Assembly: GCF_014646515.1 (NCBI RefSeq)
Contig: NZ_BMNK01000004.1
Span: forward strand, 362,719 to 426,718
Reading direction: 5' to 3'
Length of the DNA stretch: 64,000 nucleotides
Source: Nonomuraea glycinis
GTDB taxonomy: Bacteria; Actinomycetota; Actinomycetes; Streptosporangiales; Streptosporangiaceae
Shown here: piece by piece, positions 20,722 to 31,331 of the stretch
Numbering within the stretch: the first letter of the stretch is position 1
Layout of the letters: each line of letters opens with the position of its first letter
The notes under the pieces: model-generated
The model's input: only the letters and a program-made list of their open reading frames with translations
Databases searched by the model: none
What the model was told of the DNA's origin: nothing
Program-made: the position numbers and the translations under genes

Positions 20722-21510
20722 TCAGGCGTCGGGGTCGAGGCCGGCACGCTCTTCCAGGCGCGTGATGCGCTCCAGGAGAGGCTGGAGCTGATCGCGCACC
20801 ACAGAGGCCAGGAGCTGGGCCGTGTCCGCCGGATTCGCCGTGTCCGCCGGATTCGCCGCGTCCGCCGGTTGGGCCGGTTTCTGGGCCTGGGCGCGCAGGT
20901 GGACGTACCCCGCCAGGGCCGCCACCACGGCGCGTCTGGTCAGCCGGGGGTCGGCGCCGAGCCCGCGCAGGACCTGCCCGGCGGTCCCGTCGGGCTCGGC
21001 GACGAGGCCGAGCAGGAGGTGCTCGCAGCCGACGTAGTTGTGCCCGAGCGAGGTGGACTCCGTGACGGCGAACTCCAGCGCGTTGGCCGCCGTCCCGCTG
21101 AAGCGCCGCGCCGGTCCGGCCTCGCCCTGCGGCGGCGCGGGCGTCCGCTGCGCGAGGTCGCGGCCGACCTGGCCGGGCTCGATGTCCATGGCGCGCAGCA
21201 CGTGCAGGGCGAGGTTGCCGCCCTCGTCGAGCAGGCCGGCGAGCAGGTGCCCGGTGCCGACGGCCGTGGCCCCGGCCGCGCCGGCCCGGTCGGCGGCCAG
21301 CTTGAGCACGGTGCGCGTCCGGTCCGTCAGGTGGATCAGCGCCCCGGTGGGCACCTCGAGGTCGAGGTCGGTCAGCACCGTCTCCCTGATGGCGGTCACC
21401 CGGCGCACCGCCTGCTCCAGGGCCCGCTGGCAGACCGCCGACACCGGCACCCCCGCCTCCTTGACCGCCTCCGCCAGCTCGTCCGGCAGATAAACGTTGA
21501 TCTTCGGCAC
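20722..21510 (-). CDS. RHH-like N-terminus fused to a double Clp N-terminal domain (no ATPase)
   Basis: A 262-residue protein. Residues 1-35 (PKINVYLPDELAEAVKEAG) look like a ribbon-helix-helix or antitoxin-like strand-helix. Two Clp-N repeats follow: one around 70-110 (AVGTGHLLAGLLDEGGN) and one around 135-190 (SLGHNYVGCEHLLLGLVAEP). A low-complexity linker with the ANPADT repeat precedes a C-terminal coiled-coil-prone helix (QLQPLLERITRLEERAG). There is no AAA module, so it cannot unfold proteins itself; it may recruit clients or bind DNA. GTG 21510 has a perfect AGGAGG eight bases upstream. Confidence 0.82.
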   Translation of the reverse strand: MPKINVYLPDELAEAVKEAGVPVSAVCQRALEQAVRRVTAIRETVLTDLDLEVPTGALIHLTDRTRTVLKLAADRAGAAGATAVGTGHLLAGLLDEGGNLALHVLRAMDIEPGQVGRDLAQRTPAPPQGEAGPARRFSGTAANALEFAVTESTSLGHNYVGCEHLLLGLVAEPDGTAGQVLRGLGADPRLTRRAVVAALAGYVHLRAQAQKPAQPADAANPADTANPADTAQLLASVVRDQLQPLLERITRLEERAGLDPDA

Positions 21511-21656
21511 CGCACGCACCTCCTGCTTGGAATAACCCCAATATAACCCCATGAGGAGTACGCGCAATCGGCGAAAAGGACATCCGATCACTGGTATTGC
21601 CGCGCACATCAGCGCAGACTGGAAGGACGGCGATCCCGCGAACCAGTGGAGCACCC

Positions 21657-22349
21657 GTGGACAACCATCTTGATCACATGCCGATTCTCTCCAGAGGCAA
21701 GCACCGCAACCCGAAACGGGGCGCCTGCTTCATGGAGCTAGCGTCCTACCTGGCCGGAGAGCGGTGGAGCGACCACCCGGCCTGTACGCATCCGTTGCTG
21801 GCCGCCCTCGCCCGCCTGGTCAACGACAACACCTCGGACGACAAGCGGGGCCGGCTCATCGGGCTCGTCCCCTCCATCATCGGCCTGTCCAGCGATGACC
21901 TGCGGGTCGACGCCCGGCTCTCGCTGCGCTGCGCGACCACGGCGCTGCCGGTGGCCGCGGCCGAGCGTCAGCTCGCGCTGGCGGTGTCCATCCTGGCCGC
22001 CGAGGAGATGCTGGCCAGGCTCGACGGCCTGCCGCCAGGACGGCTGAGCGAGCAGAGCCAGGAGGCGATGGCCCAGGTCCCGCAGGCGGCAGCCCAGGCG
22101 CACAGGTTCAGCCGGGCAGCGCGGATCACCGAGAAGGGCTTCCGTCGCTACGCGGCGCCCAACGCGGTGCAGCTGTCCGTGGTGGGCATCGTCCAGGCGT
22201 GCATCCCCGATCCGGACACGCTGCTGCGCGAGCTGCTGACGGCCGCGATCGCCGACTGCAGGCAGCTCATCCGCGGCCCGGCCGACACGGTCGACACGGC
22301 CGACCGGGCGGCCACGGCCCTCCCGGTGTTCGCGGAGCCAGGAGGCTGA
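21657..22349 (+). CDS. Hypothetical alpha-helical protein
   Basis: A protein of about 230 residues from GTG 21657 (GGAG upstream) or 223 from ATG 21678. The N-terminus is basic (SRGKHRNPKRGACFMELASY), and the rest is Ala/Leu-rich helix without signal peptide or membrane segment. The opening (GACFMELASYLAGERWSDHP) has the feel of a widespread uncharacterised actinobacterial family, but I cannot name it. It is divergent from the RHH-ClpN gene with a 146-bp shared upstream region. Confidence 0.6.
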   Translation: MDNHLDHMPILSRGKHRNPKRGACFMELASYLAGERWSDHPACTHPLLAALARLVNDNTSDDKRGRLIGLVPSIIGLSSDDLRVDARLSLRCATTALPVAAAERQLALAVSILAAEEMLARLDGLPPGRLSEQSQEAMAQVPQAAAQAHRFSRAARITEKGFRRYAAPNAVQLSVVGIVQACIPDPDTLLRELLTAAIADCRQLIRGPADTVDTADRAATALPVFAEPGG

Positions 22350-22410
22350 CCTTCCTCGACGCGCGGTTCACGTACCGGATCTGTCAGGATCCCTCCTGCG
22401 GGTGTCCTGC

Positions 22411-22437
22411 GTCCGCCCTGCGCCGGGTTCGGCGGAC
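22411..22437 (+). terminator. Hairpin downstream of the hypothetical gene
   Basis: GTCCGCC (22411-22417) pairs with GGCGGAC (22431-22437). An overlapping alternative pairs GGTGTCC (22401-22407) with GGACACC (22434-22440). It lies between the stop at 22349 and the MerB-like start at 22513. Confidence 0.35.
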
Positions 22438-22512
22438 ACCGTAACATGTCCGGCACCATGCAGCAGGAGACCCGCAGGTCCCCGTACGCCGCATCCGCGA
22501 GAGGAAGCCGAC

Positions 22513-23196
22513 ATGTCCGAGACAGAGCGGGCCGAAGAGGTCCGCCTGGCCGTCTACGGTGGATTCGCCCGCATCGGCCGCGCTCCTGGCGCGGCCGAAC
22601 TGGCGGCCCGCACCGGGTTCGACAACCGGGAGGTACGGCAGGCGCTGGAGCTCCTGCACCAGACCCGTGACCTGGTGATCGACACCGCCACCGGTGACAT
22701 CGTCATGGCGCACCCCTTCTCCTCGGTGCCGCTCGGGTTCTCCATCATGGGCTCGCGGACCTTGTGGTGGGGCGGCTGCGCGTGGGACTCCTTCGCGATC
22801 CCGCACCTGCTCCGGGACGAGCCGGACGTGCTGGTGGCCACCCGGTGCCCGGCCTGTGACGCCCCGCACGCCTGGGTCGCCCGCCGCGACACCCCTCCCC
22901 CGGGAGATCAGGTCGCCCACTTCCTCGTCCCCGTCGCGCACATGTGGGACGACATCGTGCACACCTGCGGCAATCAGCGCCTGTTCTGCTCCACCGGCTG
23001 CGTCGACGCCTGGCTGAAGCGCACCGGGCGCCGGCGGGGTCATGTGATGGACCTGCCCACGCTGTGGCGGCTGGCCCGCGGCTGGTACGACGGGCGCCTG
23101 GAGCGCGGCCACATCCGCCGGGACCCCTCGTCGGCCGCCGCCCACTTCACCGCCGCCGGCCTGCGCGGCGCCTTCTGGGGGCTCCCCGAGCACTAG
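22513..23196 (+). CDS. Alkylmercury lyase (MerB-like) family protein
   Basis: A 227-residue protein with a winged-helix-like N-terminus (residues 8-65) and the MerB core. The MerB catalytic residues are recognisable: Cys89 and Asp92 in GGCAWDSFAIP, and Cys159 in RLFCSTGC. An extra CxxC (Cys112, Cys115) might bind zinc. True MerB cleaves carbon-mercury bonds and hands Hg(II) to MerA, but no merA, merR or merT is visible here, so it may be a paralogue with another role. ATG 22513 follows GAGGAAG. It is upstream of the VIT-type metal transporter on the same strand. Confidence 0.8.
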   Translation: MSETERAEEVRLAVYGGFARIGRAPGAAELAARTGFDNREVRQALELLHQTRDLVIDTATGDIVMAHPFSSVPLGFSIMGSRTLWWGGCAWDSFAIPHLLRDEPDVLVATRCPACDAPHAWVARRDTPPPGDQVAHFLVPVAHMWDDIVHTCGNQRLFCSTGCVDAWLKRTGRRRGHVMDLPTLWRLARGWYDGRLERGHIRRDPSSAAAHFTAAGLRGAFWGLPEH

Positions 23197-23224
23197 CGAT
23201 ATTCGACACCATATTCGAGATAAT

Positions 23225-23295
23225 GCCTGGCCAGGCGATGAATGCGCACGTCAGGCAAGCCTCTCCTTCGTTGCGGACTATAGGCATTTATGCCT
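23225..23295 (+). promoter_or_regulatory. Three AGGC/GCCT palindromes upstream of the VIT transporter
   Basis: Three perfect palindromes share the AGGC/GCCT half-site: GCCTGGCCAGGC (23225-23236), AGGCAAGCCT (23253-23262) and AGGCATTTATGCCT (23282-23295). They fill the gap before the VIT1/CCC1 gene start at 23334. The AGGC-n-GCCT form recalls DtxR/IdeR/MntR-type metalloregulator boxes, which would make sense for an iron or manganese transporter, but the regulator identity is inferred. Confidence 0.5.
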
Positions 23296-23333
23296 GAATG
23301 TCGGATGAATAGCTGTTGTGGGGAGGGGTTTTC

Positions 23334-24056
23334 ATGACCATCGAGCTTGAGCGGACGCACGCGCCGGAGAAGCATCACAGCCATCGCGACGTGACCGGTG
23401 GCTGGCTGCGGCCGGCGGTGTTCGGGGCGATGGACGGACTCGTCTCCAACTTCGCGTTGATCGCCGGAGTGGTGGGCGCGGCGGGGGCCGGACGAGGAGC
23501 CGTCCTGGCCGGCTTCGCCGGACTGGCGGCGGGTGCCTGCTCGATGGCGGCGGGCGAGTACACGTCGGTGAAGTCGCAGACCGAGCTGATGCGCGCCGAG
23601 ATCGCCGTCGAACGCGGCGAGCTGGCCCGCGACCCCGAGGGTGAGCAAGCCGAACTCGCCGCCCTCTACCGCTCCCGCGGTCTCGACGCCGACCTGGCGG
23701 ACAAGGTCGCGGCGGGCCTGTCGGCCGACCCCGAGCAGGCGCTGCGGGTGCACGTACGCGAAGAGCTCGGCGTTGACCCGGACGACCTGCCGTCGCCGCT
23801 GCTGGCGGCGGGGGCGTCGTTCTGCGCGTTCGCGGCGGGGGCGCTGGTGCCGCTGGTGCCGTTCCTGTTCGGCGCGGCCGGCCTGGTGGCCGCCGTGGTG
23901 CTGAGCGTGGTGGGCCTGTTCGTCTTCGGCGCGGTGGTGGCCGGCATGACCGCCCGCCCCTGGTGGCTGGGCGGTCTGCGCCAGCTCGCGCTCGGCGTCG
24001 GCGCGGCCACGGTGACCTTCGGCCTCGGCCACCTCCTGGGCGTCACCGTGTCCTGA
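23334..24056 (+). CDS. VIT1/CCC1-family Fe2+/Mn2+ transporter
   Basis: A 240-residue protein with about five membrane segments. The family signature at the first helix is FGAMDGLVSNFALIAGVVGA, followed by AAGACSMAAGEYTSVKSQ and a cytosolic helical hairpin rich in Glu (EIAVERGELARDPEGEQAEL) that binds metal in plant VIT1. Three more helices finish the chain. It should move Fe2+ or Mn2+ out of the cytosol in exchange for protons. GGGGAGGGG precedes ATG 23334. Confidence 0.88.
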   Translation: MTIELERTHAPEKHHSHRDVTGGWLRPAVFGAMDGLVSNFALIAGVVGAAGAGRGAVLAGFAGLAAGACSMAAGEYTSVKSQTELMRAEIAVERGELARDPEGEQAELAALYRSRGLDADLADKVAAGLSADPEQALRVHVREELGVDPDDLPSPLLAAGASFCAFAAGALVPLVPFLFGAAGLVAAVVLSVVGLFVFGAVVAGMTARPWWLGGLRQLALGVGAATVTFGLGHLLGVTVS

Positions 24057-24059
24057 CCC

Positions 24060-24232
24060 GGGCCTCTTCCCAGACGCGGACCCTTCCCGGACCGGGCCTC
24101 ATCCCAGACGCGGACCCTACCCGGACCGGGACTCTTCCCGGACCGGGACTCTTCCCGGACGTGGCCTCTTCCCGGACGTGGCCTCTTCCCAGACGTGGGC
24201 CTCTTCCCAGACGTGGGCCTCTTCCCAGACGT
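24060..24232. repeat. Ten-unit degenerate 16-18-bp intergenic tandem repeat
   Basis: About ten head-to-tail copies of a unit close to GGGCCTCTTCCCAGACGT occupy the entire gap between the convergent VIT and LysE genes. The last two or three units are identical and the first ones diverge (ATCCC, TACCC, CGGACC variants), consistent with growth from the LysE side. Confidence 0.85.
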
Positions 24233-24239
24233 GGAAAGG

Positions 24240-24875
24240 TCAGGGACGGCCGGAGACCGCCAGGTTGACCCCCAGCGCCACCAGGGCGCCGCCGGTGAGC
24301 CCGTCGACAGCGCGGCGGACGGCCCGCTTGGCGAACACCGCGCGCAGCGCGGCGACCACGTTGGCCACGACCAGGAACCACGCCACGGTCCCCGCCAGCG
24401 CGATCAGCGACAGCACCAGCGTGTCCGCCGGCGCGGCCCCCGGCGACACGAACTGCGGCACCAGCGCCACGAAGAACAGCGCCGCCTTGGGGTTGAGCAC
24501 GTTGGTGAGCAGCCCTTCGGTGAACGCCGCCCACGGGCTCCTGCCCCCGGACTCGGCCACGTCCAACCGCAGTCCCCCGTCACCGCGCACGGCCGAGCGC
24601 AACGCCTTGCCCCCCAGATAGAGCAGATAGGCGGCACCCACGACCTTCACCACCGTGAACGCCACCGCCGAAGCGGCCAGCAGCGCGGCGACCCCGGTCG
24701 CCGCCGCCACCACCCAGGCGAACACGCCGATCGAGATCCCCACCGCCGCCGCCATCCCGTGCGCCCGCCCCGAGGAAGCGGACCTCCGTACGACCACGGC
24801 GAAGTCAGGCCCGGGCGACATCGCCCCCAGCATCACCACGCCCCCAAAAGCCACAATCTGCGCAAAAGACGTCAT
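24240..24875 (-). CDS. LysE/RhtB family exporter
   Basis: A 211-residue membrane protein with about six hydrophobic segments. Family marks are MLGAMSPGPDFAVVVRRSAS near residues 15-34, the GAAYLLYLGGKALR segment near 80, and GLLTNVLNPKAALFFVALVP near 121-140. Members export amino acids or related small molecules. Its stop lies directly against the tandem repeat that separates it from the convergent VIT gene. Confidence 0.9.
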   Translation of the reverse strand: MTSFAQIVAFGGVVMLGAMSPGPDFAVVVRRSASSGRAHGMAAAVGISIGVFAWVVAAATGVAALLAASAVAFTVVKVVGAAYLLYLGGKALRSAVRGDGGLRLDVAESGGRSPWAAFTEGLLTNVLNPKAALFFVALVPQFVSPGAAPADTLVLSLIALAGTVAWFLVVANVVAALRAVFAKRAVRRAVDGLTGGALVALGVNLAVSGRP

Positions 24876-24977
24876 CCCCCAACCCTAGGCCGCCCCAGCC
24901 TCAAGAACGGGGATCTCGGCCCGAGACCCGCGCCGTAGGTGCGAACGAGGCGCGAGCCCGGAGACGCGGGGGCGGGG

Positions 24978-25331
24978 TCAGCGCTTGTGGCGGGTGCGCT
25001 TGAAGATGGCGCGCAGGGTCAGCAGGAGTGCTATGCCGACGATCTGGCCGCCGAGCACGATGCGGTTGACGTCGACGGCGGGGTGCCAGCGGACATCGCC
25101 GTTCTTGACGACGAACACGCCCGCGGGCGTCGCGCCGACACCGTAGCCACCGCCGCTTCCGCTGCCCGTCTCCCCCTCGGTCTTGCGGCCTTCGCCGCTG
25201 CCGCCGCCACCCCCGTGGGCGACCCTGGCCACCGGGATCACCAGGATGTCGCCGTGCTGTATGGGGTCCCCGAAGACGCGCTTGACCGTGGCGGAATCCT
25301 TCGACTGCTCGATCAGCTCCGTGATGTCCAT
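24978..25331 (-). CDS. GerW/YtfJ family sporulation protein
   Basis: A 117-residue protein with the YtfJ-type core: VFGDPIQHGDILVIPVARV near residues 19-37, a Gly/Ser-rich loop (38-65), VGATPAGVFVVKNGDVRW, and a hydrophobic C-terminal helix ending in a basic tail. In Bacillus, GerW is needed for spore germination; in actinobacteria the family is common and its role is unclear. It is a single gene here. Confidence 0.85.
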   Translation of the reverse strand: MDITELIEQSKDSATVKRVFGDPIQHGDILVIPVARVAHGGGGGSGEGRKTEGETGSGSGGGYGVGATPAGVFVVKNGDVRWHPAVDVNRIVLGGQIVGIALLLTLRAIFKRTRHKR

Positions 25332-25371
25332 CCCCCATGGTCACCCGGTGGCCGCCGTTCAGTCGAGTCCC

Positions 25372-25415
25372 GGTGATGGCACACCCGATCAGAGGTGATG
25401 GCACACCCGATCAGG
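25372..25415. repeat. Two-copy 22-bp tandem repeat
   Basis: Two near-identical 22-bp copies (GGTGATGGCACACCCGATCA plus two bases, differing at the last base) lie between gerW and pgi. Confidence 0.8.
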
Positions 25416-25454
25416 TCCCTGTGCCAGGTGCCGCGGTGACGAACCAGGACCGGG

Positions 25455-27086
<1,632 letters not shown>

Positions 27087-27193
27087 GTTTCCTCCTCGCG
27101 CCGTCAAACTGCGATCACATGGTCCCGTACGCTCGTACCCCGGTATGCCTGATTCCGCGCATGGCGGAGCGGCGTGTCCGCCGGGGCGCGAGA

Positions 27194-28900
27194 TCAGTGG
27201 GATTCGCGGCCGGGATAGTCTCCGCTGGACCCGGTGAGGAAGTCGAGGTCGGCGCCCCGGTCGGCCTGAGTGACATGGTCGATGTAGAGGCGCTGCCAGC
27301 CGCGTACGGGCTCGGCGTGGCCGTCCATCGCGGGCTTCCTGGCGGCGAACTCGGCCTCCGGCACGTCGACGTCGAGCCGTCTGGCCGCCACGTCGAGCAC
27401 GATCGGGTCGCCGGTGCGCACCCTGGCGAGCGGCCCGCCGGCCGCGGCCTCGGGCGAGGTGTGCAGCACGACCGTGCCGTAGGCGGTGCCGCTCATCCGC
27501 GCGTCGCTGATCCGCACCATGTCGCGCACGCCCTTGGCCAGCAGTTTGGCGGGCAACGGCAGGTTGCCGACCTCCGGCATGCCCGGGTAGCCCTTGGGCC
27601 CGCAGCCGCGCAGGATCAGCACCGAGGTCTCGTCGACGTCGAGCTCCGGGGAGTCGAGCCGGGCGTAGACGTCCTCGATGCTGTCGAAGACGACGGCCCG
27701 GCCACGGTGCTGCAGCAACTCGGGCGAGGCGGCGGCGGGCTTGATCACCGCGCCGTTGGGGGCGAGGTTGCCGCGCAGCACGGCGATGCCGGCGTCGGGC
27801 AGCAGCGGGTCGGCGCGGCGCCGGATGACGCTCTCGTCCCAGATCTCCGCGTCGGCGAGGTAGTCGACGAGGGGGCGGCCGGTGACGGTCACCGCCGTCG
27901 GGTCGAGCAGGTCGGCGATCTCCTTGAACACGGCGAGCAGCCCGCCCGCGCGGAACAGGTCGTCCATCAGGTGCCGGCCGGCAGGCAGGAGGTCGACCAG
28001 CAGCGGCACCCCTGATCCGGTGCGGTCGAAGTCGTCCAGGTCGAGCTCGACGCCGAGGCGGCCGGCGATGGCCAGCAGGTGGATGACGGCGTTGGTGGAG
28101 CCGCCGGTCGCGGCCAGGGTGACGATGGCGTTGAGGAAGGAGCCGCGGGTCATCACCTGACTCGGGCGGCGTCCCTCGCGGACCAGGTCGACGGCGAGGC
28201 GGCCGGTCTCGTGGGAGCGTTCGAGCAGCCTGCTGTCGGGGGCCGGGGTGCCGGACGTGCCGGGCAGGGTCATGCCGAGGGCCTCGGCCATGCAGGCCAT
28301 GGTGGAGGCGGTGCCCATCGTGTTGCAGTGGCCGCGGCTGCGGATCATCGCGGACTCGGAGTCGAGGAACGCCTTGCTGGACAGCGTGCCGGCGCGCACC
28401 TCCTCGCTGAGCCGCCACACGTCGGTGCCGCAGCCGAGCGGGGTGCCGCGGAAGGTGCCGGTCAGCATCGGGCCGCCGGGCATCACCACGGCGGGCAGGT
28501 CCACGGAGGCGGCGGCCATGAGCAGCGACGGGATGGTCTTGTCGCAGCCGCCGAGGAGCACCACGCCGTCGATCGGGTTGGCGCGCAGCATCTCCTCGGT
28601 GGCCATGGCGGCGAGGTTGCGCCAGAGCATGGCGGTCGGCCTGACGTTCGTCTCGCCGAGGGACACGACCGGCAGGTTGAGCGGGATGCCGCCGGCCGCC
28701 CAGATGCCCTGCTCGACGCTCTTGCCGACCTCGTTCAGATGGGAGTTGCAGGGTGTCAGGTCGGAGGCGGTGTTGGCGATCGCGATGTGCGGGCGCTCGC
28801 CGTCGAACGCCTCGCGAGGCAGGCCCCGCCGCATCCAGGCACGGTGCATGTAGGAGTTTCTGTCATTACCGGAATACCACTGCGAACTGCGGAGGGACAT
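27194..28900 (-). CDS. IlvD/Edd family dehydratase (probable sugar-acid dehydratase)
   Basis: A 568-residue dehydratase with three cysteines suited to hold an Fe-S cluster: Cys51 (TPCNSH), Cys119 (GGCDKT) and Cys192 ([11 protein letters not shown]). The start ([20 protein letters not shown]) resembles L-arabinonate/D-xylonate-type dehydratases more than branched-chain DHAD, so it probably dehydrates a sugar acid to a 2-keto-3-deoxy acid. A role in valine/isoleucine synthesis cannot be excluded. It is divergent from phosphoketolase and 107 bp upstream of pgi, a context of sugar breakdown. Confidence 0.88.
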   Translation of the reverse strand: MSLRSSQWYSGNDRNSYMHRAWMRRGLPREAFDGERPHIAIANTASDLTPCNSHLNEVGKSVEQGIWAAGGIPLNLPVVSLGETNVRPTAMLWRNLAAMATEEMLRANPIDGVVLLGGCDKTIPSLLMAAASVDLPAVVMPGGPMLTGTFRGTPLGCGTDVWRLSEEVRAGTLSSKAFLDSESAMIRSRGHCNTMGTASTMACMAEALGMTLPGTSGTPAPDSRLLERSHETGRLAVDLVREGRRPSQVMTRGSFLNAIVTLAATGGSTNAVIHLLAIAGRLGVELDLDDFDRTGSGVPLLVDLLPAGRHLMDDLFRAGGLLAVFKEIADLLDPTAVTVTGRPLVDYLADAEIWDESVIRRRADPLLPDAGIAVLRGNLAPNGAVIKPAAASPELLQHRGRAVVFDSIEDVYARLDSPELDVDETSVLILRGCGPKGYPGMPEVGNLPLPAKLLAKGVRDMVRISDARMSGTAYGTVVLHTSPEAAAGGPLARVRTGDPIVLDVAARRLDVDVPEAEFAARKPAMDGHAEPVRGWQRLYIDHVTQADRGADLDFLTGSSGDYPGRESH

Positions 28901-29015
28901 ATTCGCACCTTAAACCAGCCGCCCAGGGGAGGTGATAGCCCACCCCTCCGATGTCTTCCGGCGATCACATGGCGCCGCCGGCCCGGGTGACGTCTACACC
29001 TGCCTTGCAGAGGGC

Positions 29016-31331
29016 ATGGGCCACACCATGGAGAACATCGATGCCTACTGGCGGGCGGCCAATTATCTGTCCGTGGGGCAGATCTACCTGCTGGACAACC
29101 CGCTGCTGACCGAGCCGCTGCGGCCGGAGCACATCAAGCCGCGCCTGCTGGGGCACTGGGGCACCACCCCTGGGCTGAACTTCTGCTTCGCCCACCTCAA
29201 CCGGATCATCCGCGAGCGCGACCAGGACATGATCTACATCGCCGGCCCCGGGCACGGCGGCCCGGCGGCGGTGGCGCACTCCTGGCTGGAGGGCTCGTAC
29301 ACCGAGCGCTACCCTGACGTCACCCAGGACGCGCAGGGCATGCGGCGGCTGTTTCGCCAGTTCTCCTTCCCCGGCGGCATCCCCAGCCATGTGGCTCCCG
29401 AGACGCCCGGCTCCATCCATGAGGGCGGCGAGCTCGGTTACGCCCTGGCGCACGCCTACGGCGCCGCCTTCGACAACCCCGGCCTGGTGGTGTCCTGCGT
29501 GATCGGCGACGGCGAGGCGGAGACCGGCCCGCTGGCGGCCAGCTGGCACTCCAACAAGCTGCTCGACCGCGAACGCGACGGCGTGGTGCTGCCGATTCTC
29601 GCGCTGAACGGCTACAAGATCGCCAACCCGACCATCCTGGCGCGCATCCCCGAGGCGGACCTGTTCAAGCTGCTGGAGGGCTACGGCTACCGGCCGCACC
29701 TGGTCGGGCCCGACCACGCGGAGATGGCGGGCACGCTGGACGAGGTGTTCGACGAGATCGCCGCCTACCGCGCCGGTGACGACTCCCGCCTGCCTATGAT
29801 CATCCTGCGTACGCCCAAGGGCTGGACCGGCCCGCGGGAGGTCGACGGCCTGCCGGTCGAGGGCACCTGGCGTGCCCACCAGGTGCCGCTGGCCAAGGTC
29901 CGCGACAACCCGGCGCACCTGGCGATGCTGGAGGAGTGGATGCGCTCGTACCTGCCGGAGGAGCTGTTCGACGAGGGGGGCGGACCGATCCCGGCGATCC
30001 TGGGGACGGTGCCGGAGGGCGCCCGCAGGATGAGCGCGAACCCGCACGCCAACGGCGGCGAGCTGCTGGCCCCGCTGCGCCTGCCGGACTTCCGTACGCA
30101 CGCCGTCGAGGTCAAGTCGCCCGCCGTGCAGACCAGCGAGCCGACCAGGGTGCTGGGCACGCTGCTGCGCGACGTGATCGCCGCGAATCCGCGCACCTTC
30201 CGGCTGATGGGGCCCGACGAGACGGCCTCCAACCGGCTCAGCGCGGTCTTCGAGACCACCGACCGCGCCTGGAACGCCGAGCGGCTGCCCACCGACGAGC
30301 ATCTCGCGCCCGGCGGCCGGGTGATGGAGGTGCTCAGCGAGCACCTGTGCCAGGGCTGGCTGGAGGGCTATCTGCTGACCGGCCGGCACGGCCTGTTCAA
30401 CTGCTACGAGGCGTTCATCCATATCATCGACTCGATGTTCAATCAGCACGCCAAATGGCTGGAGTCGTCGCAGAAGATCCCGTGGCGGCGGCCGGTGGCC
30501 TCGCTCACCTACCTGCTGTCGTCGCATGTGTGGCGGCAGGATCACAACGGCTTCAGCCACCAGGATCCGGGCTTCCTGGACGTGGTGGTGAACAAGAAGG
30601 CCTCGGTGGTGCGCGTCTATCTGCCCCCGGACGCCAACACGCTGCTCTCGGTCGCCGACCACTGCCTTCGCTCACGCGACTACGTCAACGTCATCGTGGC
30701 CGGCAAGCAGCCCGTCCTCGACCTGTTCACCATGGACGAGGCGATCGCGCACTGCACCCGCGGCCTGGGCATCCTGCCCTGGGCCTCTACCGACGACGGC
30801 GTCGAGCCCGATGTCGTGCTGGCCAGCGCCGGGGACGTGCCGACGCTGGAGACCCTGGCCGCCGCCGCCATCCTGCGCGAGGAGCTGCCCGAGCTGAAGG
30901 TCCGCGTGATCAACGTGGTCGACCTGATGCGCCTGCAGCCCTCCTCCGAGCACCCGCACGGCATGCCCGACAACGAGTTCGACACGCTGTTCACCACGGA
31001 CCGGCCGATCATCTTCAACTTCCACGGCTATCCCACCCTGATCCACCAGCTCACCTACCGCCGGCACGGCCATGCCAACCTGCACGTACGCGGTTACAAG
31101 GAGGAGGGCACCACCACCACGCCCTTCGACATGGCCATGCTCAACGACATCGACCGCTTCCACCTGGTCATGGACGTCATCGACCGGGTCCCCGGCCTCG
31201 CCAGCAAGGCCGCCCACCTGCGCCAGCGCATGTCGGACGCCAGGTTGCGGGCTCGCGCCCACACCCGCGTCCACGGCGAGGACGCCCCCGAGATCAGTGG
31301 ATGGACATGGCCCAGCACATACTCGTCCTGA
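29016..31331 (+). CDS. xfp: Phosphoketolase (xylulose-5-phosphate/fructose-6-phosphate)
   Basis: About 771 residues; a thiamine-diphosphate enzyme that splits xylulose-5-P or fructose-6-P with phosphate into acetyl phosphate plus glyceraldehyde-3-P or erythrose-4-P. Marks include [15 protein letters not shown] at the N-terminus, [26 protein letters not shown] and HQDPGFLD. The start is uncertain: ATG 29016 and ATG 29028 both precede the conserved block without a strong ribosome binding site, while GTG 28932 would extend it. A perfect GGAGGTGAT lies at 28929-28937. It overlaps ackA by 31 bases, so acetyl phosphate is passed on to acetate kinase. Confidence 0.95.
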   Translation: MGHTMENIDAYWRAANYLSVGQIYLLDNPLLTEPLRPEHIKPRLLGHWGTTPGLNFCFAHLNRIIRERDQDMIYIAGPGHGGPAAVAHSWLEGSYTERYPDVTQDAQGMRRLFRQFSFPGGIPSHVAPETPGSIHEGGELGYALAHAYGAAFDNPGLVVSCVIGDGEAETGPLAASWHSNKLLDRERDGVVLPILALNGYKIANPTILARIPEADLFKLLEGYGYRPHLVGPDHAEMAGTLDEVFDEIAAYRAGDDSRLPMIILRTPKGWTGPREVDGLPVEGTWRAHQVPLAKVRDNPAHLAMLEEWMRSYLPEELFDEGGGPIPAILGTVPEGARRMSANPHANGGELLAPLRLPDFRTHAVEVKSPAVQTSEPTRVLGTLLRDVIAANPRTFRLMGPDETASNRLSAVFETTDRAWNAERLPTDEHLAPGGRVMEVLSEHLCQGWLEGYLLTGRHGLFNCYEAFIHIIDSMFNQHAKWLESSQKIPWRRPVASLTYLLSSHVWRQDHNGFSHQDPGFLDVVVNKKASVVRVYLPPDANTLLSVADHCLRSRDYVNVIVAGKQPVLDLFTMDEAIAHCTRGLGILPWASTDDGVEPDVVLASAGDVPTLETLAAAAILREELPELKVRVINVVDLMRLQPSSEHPHGMPDNEFDTLFTTDRPIIFNFHGYPTLIHQLTYRRHGHANLHVRGYKEEGTTTTPFDMAMLNDIDRFHLVMDVIDRVPGLASKAAHLRQRMSDARLRARAHTRVHGEDAPEISGWTWPSTYSS

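Noticed and set aside
24060..24232. CRISPR array
   Set aside because: Units are directly adjacent with no spacers, and there are no cas genes.
27087..28418. N-terminal extension of glucose-6-phosphate isomerase
   Set aside because: The open frame continues but overlaps the dehydratase gene in another frame; Pgi similarity starts at GTG 27086 with a good ribosome binding site.
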